DNA from: Chalara sp. BL73
Lineage: Eukaryota > Ascomycota > Leotiomycetes > Helotiales
Length of the DNA stretch: 64,000 nt
Assembly: GCA_918026815.1 (NCBI GenBank)
Contig: CAKJVC010000155.1
Span: 186,001-250,000 of the forward strand
Reading direction: 5' to 3'
The notes under the pieces were generated by a model. That model saw only the letters and a list, made by a program, of their open reading frames with translations, made no database searches and was not told where the DNA came from. Position 1 is the stretch's first letter; the number at the start of each line of letters is the position of its first letter. The position numbers and the translations under genes were made by a program. This document shows positions 12,166-24,599 of this stretch, piece after piece.

Positions 12166-15100
12166 TCCGTCCCCTCTTTTATACGTGCTCGCCCCGAGCA
12201 CTAGTTAGTAGAAGTTTGCGTTTAGTTAGATCGAGCTTTCTTTTTTTGATATTGCTTTATGAATTGTCGTCGCATCACGTGATTCACTTTTTACTTTCGA
12301 GGGTGAATATCAATTTGTTTAGCCAGCGATAAAATATCGACTTTTTTATATTACTCTTTTTTATTTTTTTTCAACTTACAACTTTACAACAACAACAACA
12401 ACTCGATTTCTAATAATTATGATTTTTTTCGAGCAATATTATAAAAATCTAATTTATTATTTGTATAATATTCAGCTGCTTAATTTTTTGCGAGAATTAA
12501 TTGTTAACTGTTTATTTTCTAATAGACTTTTTTTTACAACTACTTTTTATTCGAGCTTTTTATACAACTTTTTATTTGATTTTTTTATACTCGACTGTAT
12601 CGAGCATACAATTGAATTAAATAAGCTATTAGTATAAAAAAATCGAAAAGTATTTTTTTATTGCAACGCTTTTAATACGTTGTCGTTGCGCAAATCGATT
12701 TCTTGATCGGTTTTTGCTTTTACTATTGATTTACAATTCTATTACAATCTTTTTTTTTTTTTACATTCAATTCTTTACTTTACATTCAATTTTTTACTTT
12801 ATGCTTACTGTCGATACAAATCAAAGCTAAGTCGTTTCTTTTTTTGACCTGTTTTTATTACTGACTAGTATTAAAAACAAGAATTATCGAGCAAAGTGAA
12901 CTTCGCGACTACACAATTGAAAATAAAGTAAAGCGCTAGCAAAGCTGCGCTAGCGAAGCTGCAACGCAAAAACTATAAGTATGCCGGATCTTTTTTTTTA
13001 ATTTTTATTGCTAACTGTTGTTTGTAGCTTTTTAACTACTTTCAACAACTATACAATTAAGAATAAAGTTAAAGCTCGAGTAAAACAACAAACACAATTA
13101 TTATTTTTTTTTTTTCGAACAATTTTCCGGATTTTATAATAAAGTATTAAAGTGTAATATTAAAATAAGCGGCTTTTGTATTTATCGACGTTACACTTTT
13201 AACGTCGCTGTAGTATTTTTAAGTCGTGGTGAATAAAGCAAAACTAAAATACCAGCAAAGCTATAAGTAAGTCGGATCGTTTTTTATAATTCTTATTGCT
13301 AACTGTTATTTATAGCTTCTTTTCAACTTTAACAACTATACAATTAAAAACAAAGTCAAAGCTCGAGCAAAACAACAAATACAGTTACTTTTTTTTTACT
13401 TTCGAACTATGCTTCGAATCAAAATATTATTCAAAAATAAAGCAAAGCAACAAAGTAACAAGTTTTTACTGTTCAACAATATTATAGTTTTAACGTCGCT
13501 GTAGCACTGCAAGTTATAGCGTTAAAAGCGTAAACTTGAAAAAACTTGACGGATTTAATTCCAGCGCGACTATTTGCGATTAAACTGTACCGGTTAGCTT
13601 TAAAAACGTGCACGCTTTTACTTGTACTAACTTTTTTTTTTCCGAATACAGTTACTGTACAGTTTTCGAGGTTTTCCGCTGTTTTTTCGAGTCGAAAAAC
13701 ACTGCTAGCATAAGTTTTAATTTTTGAAAAGCAGTGTTTGTTATTTTTATTACACTTTTTTGTTGAGCTATTTGTTTTTTTGTTGCAGCGATCTTTTATT
13801 TGTATTTTTACTAATTGACTATAAAAAAACTTTACTCGAAACGGCTCGATGCGTTGTTATTAATAGCGACGTTAAAGTTGTTCGGTTTAAACGTCGCGCA
13901 ATTGTTTTTTAGTTAATAAGATTTTTTATTTGTAGCTTATTTTGTCTGTTGAACTTCGGTTGCTTTTAGCGGCGAAAGCAAAAATCCACTTACTGGAAAG
14001 CTTGCTTTTATAAACGAGCTTTAAAGTGTTTAATGTATTGCGTTTTTTATTGCTACAAAGTTGAATTTTAAGTTTTTGCATTTTGTGCATCGTTTGTTTG
14101 TTAATATTCGAAATTGTTTGTTCGTGGATTTTTGATTTTATTTTCGGAAAGCAACAAACTAAGTCCGGTTCAGGCTTGTTGTGGCTAAATATTTTTGAGC
14201 GTTATCGAATTTTTTTGTCGTTTTCTTTTGGCTAATAACGTTACAGAATAAAAACTTTTAAAATCGGAATAAGCTTTTTTGAACTAGAACTAAACTTACT
14301 AGAACTGTTGGATCTAAAGTCGAATTGTAAGCTATAAAAGCATTTTCGGGTTATTGAAGCATATTAAGCTTGCTAAAAGCTTGTAAAGTTGTTTTAAAGC
14401 TTGAAGTTTTTTTTAAGCTATTAATTTTTACGGGCTTGAAGTTAAGTTGAGTATTAAAAGTAGCTGTTTTAGCGTTTTTTTTTTAGGCTTTAAAAAGTTT
14501 GCTAAAAAGCTGCATTTCGTTTAAGCTTTTTTTAATAATTTTTTGTTTTTTTTTTCGGGGTAGCTGAGGATCTTTTTATTTTTTTGGCCGTTCTGATTTT
14601 TTTTACTGTGTTTTTGAGGGCTTTTTATAGAGCTTTTTGTGGTTTTAAAGCATATGCGGCTTTGGGGGCTGTTTGACTTGATTAGCTTATTTAAAGATAG
14701 TTTGTTGTTTTTTTTACTATTTTCGTGGGCTTTTAAAGGTTGCGTTTCGCTTGCCGGTGCGATAGTTACTAAAGCTTTTTTTTTTTGTATTTATAAGTGT
14801 TTAAGCTACAACTACGACTTTTACTTATATAACAGAGTGCTGAATTGTGCGCGTTTTGGCTTACGAAAAGCAGAAATAAAAGCACTGTCGGAAAGATCGT
14901 TGCTAAACTAGTAAATAAAACGTGTAGTAGCTAATAACAGCTGTTGTCGGCGACCCGGTTTAAGACTTGTTGTAGTGCCGGTTAAAACTTTTTTTTTACT
15001 ATAAAAAAGCTTTTAGGCTAGTAGTGCTTTGAACTTTTAGTAGTCCGAAAGTTTTTTAGAATTATTTACTCGGGCATATAAGCTTTTTTGTGCGTTCGTT

Positions 15101-15400
15101 AAATAAAGTAGTTAAACAACGAATTGTCGGCTGCTTTTTTTTTTTTTTTCAATATTTTCAGACTTTTTAAAGTTAAGCTCGAAGCTTGAATTACTTGTTA
15201 CTTTATTGTCCGGCGCATAAAAATGACTTTTTCGTTGGAAAAATAGTTTAAGCTTACTTTTTGAGAAAGTTCTTTTTAAAGCTATTTCGTCAAGCTTAAG
15301 CTTTTTAAGCTTGTAGTATTTTTTGTTGTTGTTAGCGCTAAGTATTTGATATAGCTTTAGCTACTTGAAGTCAAGTTTTTTATTAGAAAACATGTCGATT
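12166..15400. other. Long non-pol segment between the Gypsy 1 integrase and its 3' LTR
   Basis: About 3 kb of AT-rich sequence in which I can read no retroelement domain. The part next to the LTR (12166-12290) has near-normal GC and contains a hairpin GTGCTCG-CCC-CGAGCAC at 12185-12201 and a second CACGTGA at 12276-12282. A duplicated block follows at about 12960-13400. It may be a long 3' untranslated region, an extra reading frame lost to RIP, or another degraded insertion. The short ORFs here (for example 14639-14911) look like chance. Confidence 0.5.
12965..13400. repeat. Tandem duplication, period about 288 bp
   Basis: The block containing CTATAAGTA, CGGATC, TATTGCTAACTGTT, CAACTATACAATTAA and AAAGCTCGAG appears from 12973 and again from 13261. 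Flanking TTTTAACGTCGCTGTAG words at about 13197 and 13487 keep a similar period, so slightly less than two units are present. Lies inside Gypsy element 1. Confidence 0.7.
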
Positions 15401-18400
15401 TTTTTGACAAAGTTATAACAAAGTACAATGTCGTTTTTTTGCAGCGGTCTAGCTTTAATTTTATACTTAGCATTAAAAACTTTTTTTTTTTTTTGCTGTC
15501 GACGAGTTTTTTTGTATTTGGCTTTTTCGACATTTTTTTTATTTATTTGGAATTGCTTCGTTTTTAGCTTAATAAACTTAAAACGGTTTGTAATTTTTTT
15601 TGTAAAAAAATTTTTTTAAGTAAAAAACTTCGATTTTATTAGCAGAATAGGCTTTTGTCCGTATATTATATAAAACGGTGTATATTTTGTAAGTTCGTGA
15701 ACTGTAGTGCGTTTCGCAAATAAAACAGCTGCTAAATTGTTAACTCAGTTTTTTTTTAGTTTAAACAAAGCGTTTTTCAGAGTTTTGTAACTACGTTCGA
15801 TTATTTTATTTATTGCAGTATAGTATACGGAGACTTGAATTTTGTTTACTTTTTATTTCGAAAGTAATTTTAGCACTTTTTTTTTGAATTTTTTTTCGCT
15901 ATTTACAACTATTTTTCCGAAAATACTATAGCGGCAAATAACGTTTTTTTAAATGAATTGTGCAACTGTAAAAGCATTTTTACTCGCAATAGCTTTTGTT
16001 TCGGACTAGCTACTTATGTTGTTTTTGGCTACAATTAAGTACTTTTTCTTTTTTTAAGCCGGCATGTAAGTAATATTAATCGCTTATTTTTTTATTAGCT
16101 CGTTCGACGCTGTAAAGTATATAGCTTCTTTTTTTTTTCCGGCTGCTTTGAATTAATATTTTTCGCACGTTTTAACGTAGTTTTTTACATTTTTATAGCA
16201 GCTATGCTAAAAGTATTATTGAGAAATTTTATAATAAGTGCTTTTTTTTTTTTTATAGCTGCTTTAGTAGTGTACATTTCGAAAGATTTTGTTTCGAATT
16301 CGCTTGCTATCGATTACAAGCTTAATAAACATTTTTTTCGTTAGCAAGCGCTACAATTTCTGTTTGTAAACGCTATATTTCAGTGCTTTTTTTTTGAACT
16401 TACAGAATTTTAGAATATTTATGTTTTTAGGCTTTCTGAGCGTTGTTAAATAGCGCGCTATTCTGATAGATTTTTTACTGTATTCAGAACTAGAAATAAA
16501 TGTTTCGTATTCAGGTTTTTCTGAGCTTAACTCGATTTCGATTTTTTCGCTACGTAAAAAAGCTATTTTATTTTTTATTTTTTGAAGTATTAGCTTTTTA
16601 TTTCGCAATTCAGGATTTGTTTTATACTCGGAGTTAGTGTTTTGTTTTAAGTCGACAATTTGTTCGAAGCTTATGTTTTGTTCGGTTTTTACAGGGCATA
16701 TTTCGTACGCTTTTAGTTCCGCCAGTATCCAATTGTTAATATTTTCGCTTTTTAAGTCGGTATTTTTAAAGTGAAAAAGTTTTTTTAACAGCGCATCAGC
16801 GGCTGTATACTGTTTTCCGGGCACATGCTGTACTTTAAAATCAAATAGTCGTATTTAAGCAAGCTACCGAGTAATTAAAGTTTTTAAGTGATTCGTAGCG
16901 GCTTTATTCAGCTGTGCTATAAGCACATTCGTATTTGTTTTTAATACAAAGTAAATTGTAATAATCTAAATTTGCAATTTTTTCAAAATTTTAAAAACGT
17001 TTTTGTACTTTCGTTTTGTAGCGTTGTAGTTGCGTTCGGCTTTCGACTAAGTTTCGCTTTTATATTTAGCAGGCTTAATTTTGCTTAATGCGAAATCTTT
17101 TTAGCTTAAGTAACTATTATAGCTATTTAAACTAGCATTTACTTTTACAACAATTTTTTCGGCATTCGGCTTATAGTCGATCCGGATAAGCACCGGCGCT
17201 GTAATTATAGCGTTTTGTAGCGTTTTTATAGCTATTTTTTGGACTTTAGGATTTTAATGCTATATAATATTCTTTTTTATTAAGTTGTAAATAAGTGCTG
17301 CAATAATGCTGAAATTTTTTACTTAAATCCGGAAATATACGCATAAGTTTATAAAAGCTTTAGTTTTTGTAACGTTTTCAAGTGTTTTTTAGTTTATAAT
17401 TTTAACGACTTTGTTCGCAGAAAGCTTTTTTCTTTTTGAGTTGTATACGAAGCTTACAATATTCAGCTCGTTTTTGCAGAATTGAAATTTAGAGCTTATA
17501 AAGCTTTTTGCACGCTTAATTTGTTTTAGCGTTTTGTCGAAGTTTTAAATATGCTTAAAAATATACTGTCGTATTCCGGGCAATACTTTTTTTTCGTTAT
17601 AATCCGTATAAAGTTTTTTAACGTTTATGTCGTTTAAAAAAAATACAGCTATTTCAAAACAAATTGCGGCTAAAACAAGCATTATGATTTTTACGTATTT
17701 TGTAACTGAATTTGTAGCGCTTTAAAGTAATATTGTGTATTTTAGCAATTCGAGTAGTATAAAAAATGCTGTTATATTTCTGCAAATAAAATGTAACGTT
17801 ATTTGATTATATCCGGAGTATAAGTCAACTAGACTTGTAATATAACATTTTGCAAACTTATTAGCAAATTCGTCGACAAAAAAAAGTAAATTCGCGTTTT
17901 TTAGTGTAACAGCATTTATAAACGTTGCCGAGTTAATCAGCTTGTAATTACCGGGCTTTTTTTTAGCAACTAAAAACTATAAGTTTCGATATAGCTTATT
18001 ACAGTACTTTAGCACGCCGCGATCTAGTTTTTTTTTAAACATTTTTACTATTAAAAGTTTTAATGCTTTTAAAATAAGAAAACTCGCTGTTTGCTATACT
18101 GTATATTTTATTGTTTTGATTACAATAAGTAGTAATACATTCTTATGAAATTGTTTGTATTTAAACTAGTCGAACGCAAAAACTTTTTTTTTGTTAATTA
18201 AAACTTTTTCCAAAAACTTTTTTTTTGCAAGCTGCAGCATATTTCCGATATTTAAATTTTTTAGTTTTTTAAGCGTAAGTTTTGACTTTTTAAGAATGTT
18301 CGAAAACTTGGAAATAATATGTTTTTAATATATTTTAACTTGTTTTTAAAAAACGTTTTTTGCTTTAAATTTTTTATACTAGTCTTTTTTGCTTTCGGGA

Positions 18401-21400
18401 GTATTGCTTACTTCGTTAGCTTTATTAACTAGATAGATTTTTTTGTTTTTTGTTTTGTATGCAGTATTCACGTTAAAGTATCGCGTTGCTTTTTTTTTGT
18501 AAAAAAAAAGCGTGTAATTAGAGTTAAACTTTGTTTTTATAAAATTTAAAACTAAATAAGTGTTTGTGTTTTACGAATTGCTTATAAGTCTGTTTTTTTT
18601 TTTAAAAAAGTAGAACTTGTCTTTAAGTTTTTTAAGTACTAGAACAAGCTAAAAGCTTTTTTGAAACATTTCTGCGTTTGTTGTACAAAAGCTATTTATA
18701 GCTACGCAGTTAGCTACAAATGTTGCTAGTTTTCTAAATTTGTTGTATATTCGTTATTATTATCGAACTTAATTATTCCGATAGTGTTTTAAGCTCGACG
18801 TATTACAGCGTTTTTTGCGGATTCCGTTTTAGTATTTGTTTTTATTATAGTAATTAAGCTAGTTTTTGGGTTTCGAATAAAAGCAAAAACAAAGCTGTCA
18901 GAAGAATTTTTAAAATAGCGAAACATTACTTTAGTTTTGCGTATAAATAAAAAGCTTAGAATTAGTTTGAAACTAAAAAAGTTTATAATATAAAATCGAG
19001 TTTTTATAACTGCATTGTTAATAGTAACCGGCAAATTGTTTACGAACTTTACAAATTTCGACGTACTTTTTGTAATAGTTTTTAGAGCTATATTGTCGTT
19101 TCGAGTAATAAAAATGTTTACTTTTGTCGCAACTTTTAGCGTTATTAAGCTAACTTCGGCGTTCGTGTTAAACGTAGTTTTAATGTTTACAAGTTTTAAG
19201 TGCCCTGCTAGTGTAATAACAACTTTTAGCGTAAAAGAATAAACTTTCGAATATTTCGAATAAAACTTTACTAAGCCGAAACTAACGTCAGCTGTGCTTT
19301 TGCTGCAATTTACTAGCTTTTTTAAGTTTATAATGCTTTTTTTAAGCGTTTGTTTAGTAGTTGTATTAAAGTTAATACTAAAGCAAATTACTAGTTTTTT
19401 CAAGCTTATTATGCTTTTTTTAATAAGTGTATGCTTTATTTTCGCATTTAGAGTTCTTTTTAGAGTTCTAGGCCGTTTTTTAAAAAGCAAAGCCGAATCT
19501 GTTAGCGACAGCAGTTTTTTTAAAGTAAATTTTTCGAGAATCGATTTTTGAGTTATAAGTTTTGCTAGCGAACTTTTATAACTGTAGCTAAGCCTGGCTA
19601 GCGCACTTGCTATAGTAAGCTTCAATTTTTGAGCTTTCGTAGCTTTTCGTTTTAAGCTAGCTTTTTCCGGTTTTTTAAGTTTGTTTTTAAAAAAATCTTT
19701 TTAAAAACGTACCGTTTTTAGCTGCGGTGTTTTAACTATACTATACTTTGCTTGCTTTTAAAGCTTTTGCTGTAGTGTAAATTTAGAATTATATAGTGCT
19801 TAACGTTTTGCTTTTTTAGTAAATAGTTTAACTTTTACAGGCTTTATTTCGGCTTTTTTTGCAATAAAGTTTTGTATTTAAGCATTCGTTTTATTACTTA
19901 GCTTCGTTTTTGTTAGTATGTCGCTAGTTTCACAAACGTAAGTTTTAATATTGTTAACTACGCTTTTTTTCTTAGTTTAAGCTTTTTTTTTACTAAACCG
20001 GGCTTTTTTTTTTAAAGCTTGTTTTTTATTTTCAGGAATATAGCTAAATTTAGTATTAATAGTTCGTGCTATAACTTAGTTCCGGTGCAGAAAGTCGTTG
20101 CTGAACTGTACAAGTATTAAAGTTTTTCCGGCTTTTTAAAGTCTTAAGTAAATATAGTGATTTTTATTAGATTTATAAATAATGTTTAAATTAATAAACT
20201 TTTTGTAGTTGTAGCATTAGTTTATATATTTATAAAGCTTTTAAGGTTTTATATTACTTGATTGCTAATTTTTGCACTATTTGTAAGTATCGTTATTTCG
20301 GAACTTTTTTTTTTTTGCGAATTTTTCGTAGCCGACTTTATATTTTTCAGTATAATTTTTTTTTAAATAGTTAAAGTTAACTATTCGAGCTTTTTGCTGA
20401 GTTCGTTTTGCAACAATTTGCAAAATTCGAAAGCGTTCCAAGCTTTTTGTAATGTTGTTTATTTTTTAGTCCGTGACTAAACGGTTTTTTAGAGATTTTT
20501 TTTTGACAAAAAGCAAAACAGCTTTGTTGCGTTTTTTTAGTTTTAACGTCGAAAATGCCGAAGTTGCTAAGCGAGTTTTTTTAAACACAAATAAAGTGCT
20601 TATTTCCAGGCTATTAAACTCTGTAAGCAGCTTTTTTATTTTTTGTTTTTGTATTAAATTATTTTTTTTTTTTAATACTGCACATTCGTTTTTAACGTAT
20701 TTACAGACTTTTTTGTAAAGTTTAATGCTTTTAGTACTTAGTTTTTTAGGCTTTGCCGTATATTTAAAAGCTTTTGCTTGCAGACTATAAAGCAGTTTAT
20801 ATAAAAACTTAAACGTTAGCATTTTGTTCGTAATAACTTTTTTTTTTAAGTATTTTGATTTTGTTTAGTTGAATTTTTTGCAATAGAAGTATATTTGCTT
20901 TTGTGTTACGTGACTTTAATTACCGATAGTTTTAAAATTTTTGACGTATTTGTCGAAATATACGATAGTATATAAAAGTTGCTTCGAGTTTTTGTACCGA
21001 TACTTTTTTAACAGTTTTTGTTGAAAAGCTTTTTACGTTACAGTTAAGTTACTGTACTTGCTTAGCTGTTTAATCTTTTTTTTCAGTTGTACCGAAGCGT
21101 ACTTTGTTGCTTTTTTTTTTTTTTTTTTGTTATTCTGGATTTTATGATTTTTGAAGCTTCTGTTAAAAAACTTAAGGTACGCAGTAACTTTTTTACTGCT
21201 GAAAAAGAAATTGCTATATTTTCCAGGTACCGGTATAAGTTAAAAGTAAGCACAGTTATATGCTCGGCCTGAGCTTGTAAAAGCAACCGATTGTTTTTTA
21301 GGCTTTTTATGCTTGTGTAATTTGTCGGAGGATAAGCTTGAAATAAAATTTTTAGGCGTTGCTTTAGGCTTTTCAACTGTAAATGTAAAAAACATTGTAT

Positions 21401-22128
21401 GTAGTATAAGTGCTGTAACAGTAGTAATAAACAAAAGATTGTTTTGTTGAAAAGTTTTTAAGCGTAAAAAAAAAAGTTGATGTAACTAGTTGTTGCTGTT
21501 AAAGCAATTTATATATTTGATAGCACGTAAAAATAGCGGTACAAAAAGCTTTTTTGTAGTAAGTTTTTGTAACGTTTAAACTTTAATAACGTTTATTGTT
21601 TTGCTCGAAAGTTTAAGGCTTTTTTAGCGAAACTTTTATGCTAAAACTTTTTCAACGGAACTTTTTTATGCCGTTAATTAGCGTATAGCTCGGTTTATGC
21701 CGAAGCTTTGTAGCTTTTTGCTTTTTGGTGTAACTTTAATTACTGTACTAAATTCCGGTACTTTTGGGCCTTTTATTTCCTAAGCGTTGTACAAGCGCTC
21801 GGCTTTAGCGTTTGCACGCTGACTTTCATTTTTAAGATGTCGTCCAGAAAAGTCGCTTGCTGGCAGAAATCACTAACTGAATAGGTTTTTGTAGGCTGTT
21901 GTGACGTTTTTTAAACTTCGCGCTGCTTTTTTAAAAGTTTGTAGCGTTTTTTTCTGTATTACAAAAGCATTGCTGTAGTGCTTTTTATCGAGTAGCCCGT
22001 TAGTAAAGCGTATTTGAGAAGTATGCCGGTGCTTTTTTTTCTGCTTTCTCGCACTGTATATCGCGTTTATAAGCTTCGCTGTTGCTACAAAAAGTGCTTG
22101 ATCCTTTGCGTAGGTCACTAAAATACAT
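15400..22128 (-). pseudogene. Degraded gag-pol of Gypsy element 1
   Basis: Minus-strand traces are clear although the frame is broken. A 278-codon open stretch at 18789-19625 contains a retropepsin-like segment (TTFNTNAEVSLIT where active proteases have D-T/S-G, so the catalytic Asp-Thr-Gly is altered to Asn-Thr-Asn). Reverse transcriptase text INSATFINAV...VDLYSGYNQIT lies at about 17945-17780, and FLNDI (FLDDI in intact enzymes) near 17625. The end of RNase H reads PGKQYTAADALLKK at 16824-16780, the family's VPGK..VADALSRR. Integrase text FAKRTTVHELTKYTPFYIIYGQKPI lies around 15745-15650; I give this as separate short motifs, FAKRTTVHELTKYTPF and YIIYGQKPI. Gag begins just inside the LTR at 22128 but has no motif I recognise. 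Confidence 0.88.
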
Positions 22129-22437
22129 GTGGCGGGGAATATGCTAAAAGCAAAAACAGCAACAGGATTTAGCACAAAACTTATAAGCGTGATAGCGGTA
22201 GCTGTAGCATACTGGAGAAAGCACCGGCGAGCCTAAGCTTTATATAATAAATAAACGTCAATAGCTTATAAAGGTGTAAAATATAGAAGGGTGGAAAAGT
22301 GTGTTGTATTGATGATGATGCGCCTCCCTACCGGAAGCGCAGGTTATATACAACTCATGCTCCTCAGGTCACATAACTGACCACTCATGAGTATCACGTG
22401 ACAGAGTGTGAAAGGAAAGAAAATCGTCCCCACCACA
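22129..22437 (-). repeat. 5' LTR of Gypsy element 1
   Basis: 309 bp, TGTGG...CCACA. CACGTGA at 22395-22401. Being at the high-coordinate end of a minus-strand element it is the 5' LTR. Immediately to its right the split Copia RNase H frame resumes. Confidence 0.92.
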
Positions 22438-22640
22438 CTACATTCGTAACTTGTTCGAAAAAAAACGAATACAAGTAACGTACGTGCTTACAGAATTTAT
22501 AGCAGCAAACGGACTAACAAAACTTTTTGAGTGCGTTGCTTTCGAAAAGTACTGTCGCTTATTAAAGCTAGTAGAAAGAAAAAAGCGGCTTTTTGCTCGG
22601 AGAAAGAAAGCTAAAGTCAAGTAAAAATAAAAAAGCAGTA
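22438..22640 (+). pseudogene. Degraded Copia RNase H, 3' end, beyond the nested Gypsy
   Basis: After the CTAC duplication the plus strand reads RNLFEKKRIQVTYV, then AANGLTK and FEKYCRLLKLV, the ordinary C-terminus of Copia RNase H (family pattern: R..IE.G.I.V.YVPT..M.ADGLTKPL....F). Joining the codons before 11856 to those after 22441 keeps the frame, so the Gypsy element interrupted this domain. Ends shortly before the 3' Copia LTR at 22694. Confidence 0.92.
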
Positions 22641-22693
22641 GAAGGATAGTAAGAGCTAAATACATGCTTTATTACAAGTGTGCTAAGTAAAAG

Positions 22694-22894
22694 TGTTGAG
22701 AATTGATAGTGTAGCCTACTTGTAAAGCATAGGCCATACTTTATGTAATAGCTTAGTCATTAGTGAAAGGGCCAAACCCCTTTTACTAAGCAACCTCCAA
22801 ATTGCTCTACAATCAAGTCAATCCATCCTCCCTGAACCACTGCAATTGGGCAGACCTTGCGTACAGCACAAGCTTCTATTGATACCTTTTAATA
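22694..22894 (+). repeat. 3' LTR of the Copia element
   Basis: 201 bp, same length as the 5' copy, followed at 22895-22899 by GTTAT, the second copy of the Copia target duplication. No primer-binding site follows, as expected for a 3' LTR. Confidence 0.92.
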
Positions 22895-22899
22895 GTTAT

Positions 22900-24112
22900 T
22901 TGTATTACTCGGATTTTTAGCTTTAAAACCAAGTTAGTTTAAATATATACTATTATAAACTTTATAAGTTTTTTAAATAGTACTTTCGTTAGTATTAATC
23001 GACGCTAACTGCTAGTATTAAGTTTTGTTCAACTAAACTTTGTTTATTACAAAAAAAGTAACAAACAACTTTAAATTTGCGAAAGCTTTGTTTATTTTTT
23101 TAAAATAAACCGATTTAATAGCTTCAAAAATCAAATACTGCAAAACGTTAAAGTCGAATTTTTCGTTTTAACCGAATAACTCAAAAAAAGCGTAAATATC
23201 GTAAATATTCAGTTTGACCGATAAATTATATATCGATTACAAAAGTCTAAATACCGGTAAATCGTAATATACTACAATTGCAGTAATAATTAAAGCTTTT
23301 ATTTAAGCTTTATAACTAAAACGTTTATCGCGAACAGTATTTTTAAAATTAATATTGTTATATATAATTACAGTCTAAAAATTGCGAGTTAGTGTTTTGA
23401 TTTGTTTTTATTAATTTGTATTTAGCACAATTACTTTGTATTGTAATAAATTGTAAAGTTTACTCGAGCATTAGCTGCAAGTTTACTAAAAAAATTATTT
23501 TTATAATAATAACTATAACAAACACTTAGTTTAAATAATATTTAAACTATTCGACGTTTTACACTAAACTTAAACAAATAAAAGTTTAGCACAAAAAGCA
23601 AAAAGTTCGAATTGTGCTTTATTTTTAACATATATATTATAAATGTAGTTATAACAATTCGATTAAAAAACTTGTTGCTTTGTTTTTGTAGCGTTAACTA
23701 GCTAATTTAGAAATTGCGAAAATTAAACATAATATTGCTAATTAATTTATAATAAATTAAAGCTATTTTAAAAATATTAAAAGCAGCTTGTTCGAACTCG
23801 ATAAATTCCGAATTATTAGTATAAGTATATTTGCTAAAAAAATAAAAAAACGCTATAAAAACGATTAATTCTTTATTAATAATCAATACAACGTTATCGA
23901 CTATATACAAACTTAGTATATTACTGTTTTAAAAAGCAGCAACTAAAATAGCTTAACGCTTTTTAGCTGTACTATATTATCGGAATTAAATTATTATTTC
24001 GAAATATTGTATGCTTTTTTTTTGAACTTACGTTTCGATTATTTTTTCAAATAACTAATTTGCGTTAGTTAAAAATGTTACAAACGCTTTTAGTTTATTT
24101 TTACGTTTTTTG
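22900..24112. other. RIP-degraded interior of the large element, middle part
   Basis: AT-rich DNA between the Copia duplication (ending 22899) and that of Gypsy element 2 (starting 24113). Stops are dense in all frames. A 67-codon minus ORF at 23707-23910 and neighbouring minus-strand text look faintly protein-like but match no family I know. This belongs to the outer TIR element and could be what is left of its coding region. Confidence 0.45.
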
Positions 24113-24117
24113 TAAAT

Positions 24118-24291
24118 TGTCACGTCGCGTGCTCCCAAGCACACGTGATCCATATTAGGCGAGCTCCCCGAGCTCCTCGTGTATATATAGCCTGCTCTCC
24201 CCGAGCCCCCTTTTCTTTCTTTAGCTATAAATTCTCGTATAGTACCACAGCTGCTTTCTGTATCTGTAAATCTACAGTTTGTGCTGTAACA
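24118..24291 (+). repeat. 5' LTR of Gypsy element 2
   Basis: 174 bp. Contains a short hairpin GTGCT-CCCA-AGCAC, an E-box CACGTGA (24142-24148), the palindromic words GAGCTC, and a TATATATAG box at about 24182-24190 that is a plausible core promoter. GC-rich compared with surrounding DNA. Confidence 0.92.
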
Positions 24292-24599
24292 TTATTTATA
24301 GCTCTTTTTAATTAACAGCCTGAAAAAGCTTAATATTTTCCTGAAAAAGCTCGAATACTTATTTTTTACAAAAGTTAAAATATTGTACCGAAAACTCGAA
24401 AAACTTTCAACGATTTACAACAGTGCTCGTTTATTTTTTTTTTTTTCGAAAAAGTCGCGGCTCGTTAGCTGACGCTTCGCGCAATCAAAAAGCTTTCGAT
24501 ACTATATTTATTTTTTAATTTACTTATTTTGTTATTTTATTTATTTTGTTATTTTGTTACAAGTACAACAATAGCCGATTTTACTAGCACAAAACGCAG

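Larger units (their letters stand above)
11856..22437 (-). mobile_element. Ty3/Gypsy LTR retrotransposon 1 (10.6 kb, minus strand), nested in Copia
   Basis: Two LTRs (310 and 309 bp) begin TGTGG and end CCACA. Target duplication is CTAC (11852-11855 and 22438-22441), or ACTAC if the shared terminal A is counted. Minus-strand orientation is shown by a purine-rich stretch directly inside the LTR at 11856-12165 (AAAAGAGGGGACGGA on the minus strand, a polypurine tract) and by pol traces on that strand. Order along the minus strand: gag region (about 22128-19700), protease (about 19300-18800), reverse transcriptase (about 17960-17560), RNase H end (about 16824), integrase (about 16200-15600). Nearly 3 kb separates the integrase from the 3' LTR, which makes this element unusually long for the group. 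Confidence 0.92.
6698..22894 (+). mobile_element. Ty1/Copia LTR retrotransposon, RIP-degraded and split by a Gypsy insertion
   Basis: Two 201-bp LTRs (6698-6898 and 22694-22894) begin TGTTGAGAATTGAT and are flanked by a perfect 5-bp duplication GTTAT (6693-6697 and 22895-22899). The LTR end TTTTTAATA equals the inverted LTR start with three C-to-T changes. After subtraction of the nested element (10.6 kb) the Copia element is about 5.6 kb, a normal length. Plus-strand traces run in Copia order: zinc knuckle, then reverse transcriptase, then RNase H adjoining the 3' LTR. The coding frame is destroyed by TAG/TAA codons at former TGG and CAA/CAG positions. Confidence 0.93.

Noticed and set aside
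16351..16824. 157-codon minus-strand ORF as an unknown gene
   Set aside because: It starts with PGKQYTAADAL, the end of Gypsy RNase H, so it is a pol fragment.
18789..19625. 278-codon minus-strand ORF as a host gene
   Set aside because: It lies inside Gypsy element 1, in the expected place for the gag-protease region, and contains a retropepsin-like segment with a mutated active site. Its length reflects low stop density on this strand rather than a working gene.
22129..22437. Solo LTR
   Set aside because: Flanking bases on its two sides do not form a duplication with each other. CTAC instead pairs with the bases before 11856, so it is the partner of the LTR at 11856-12165.
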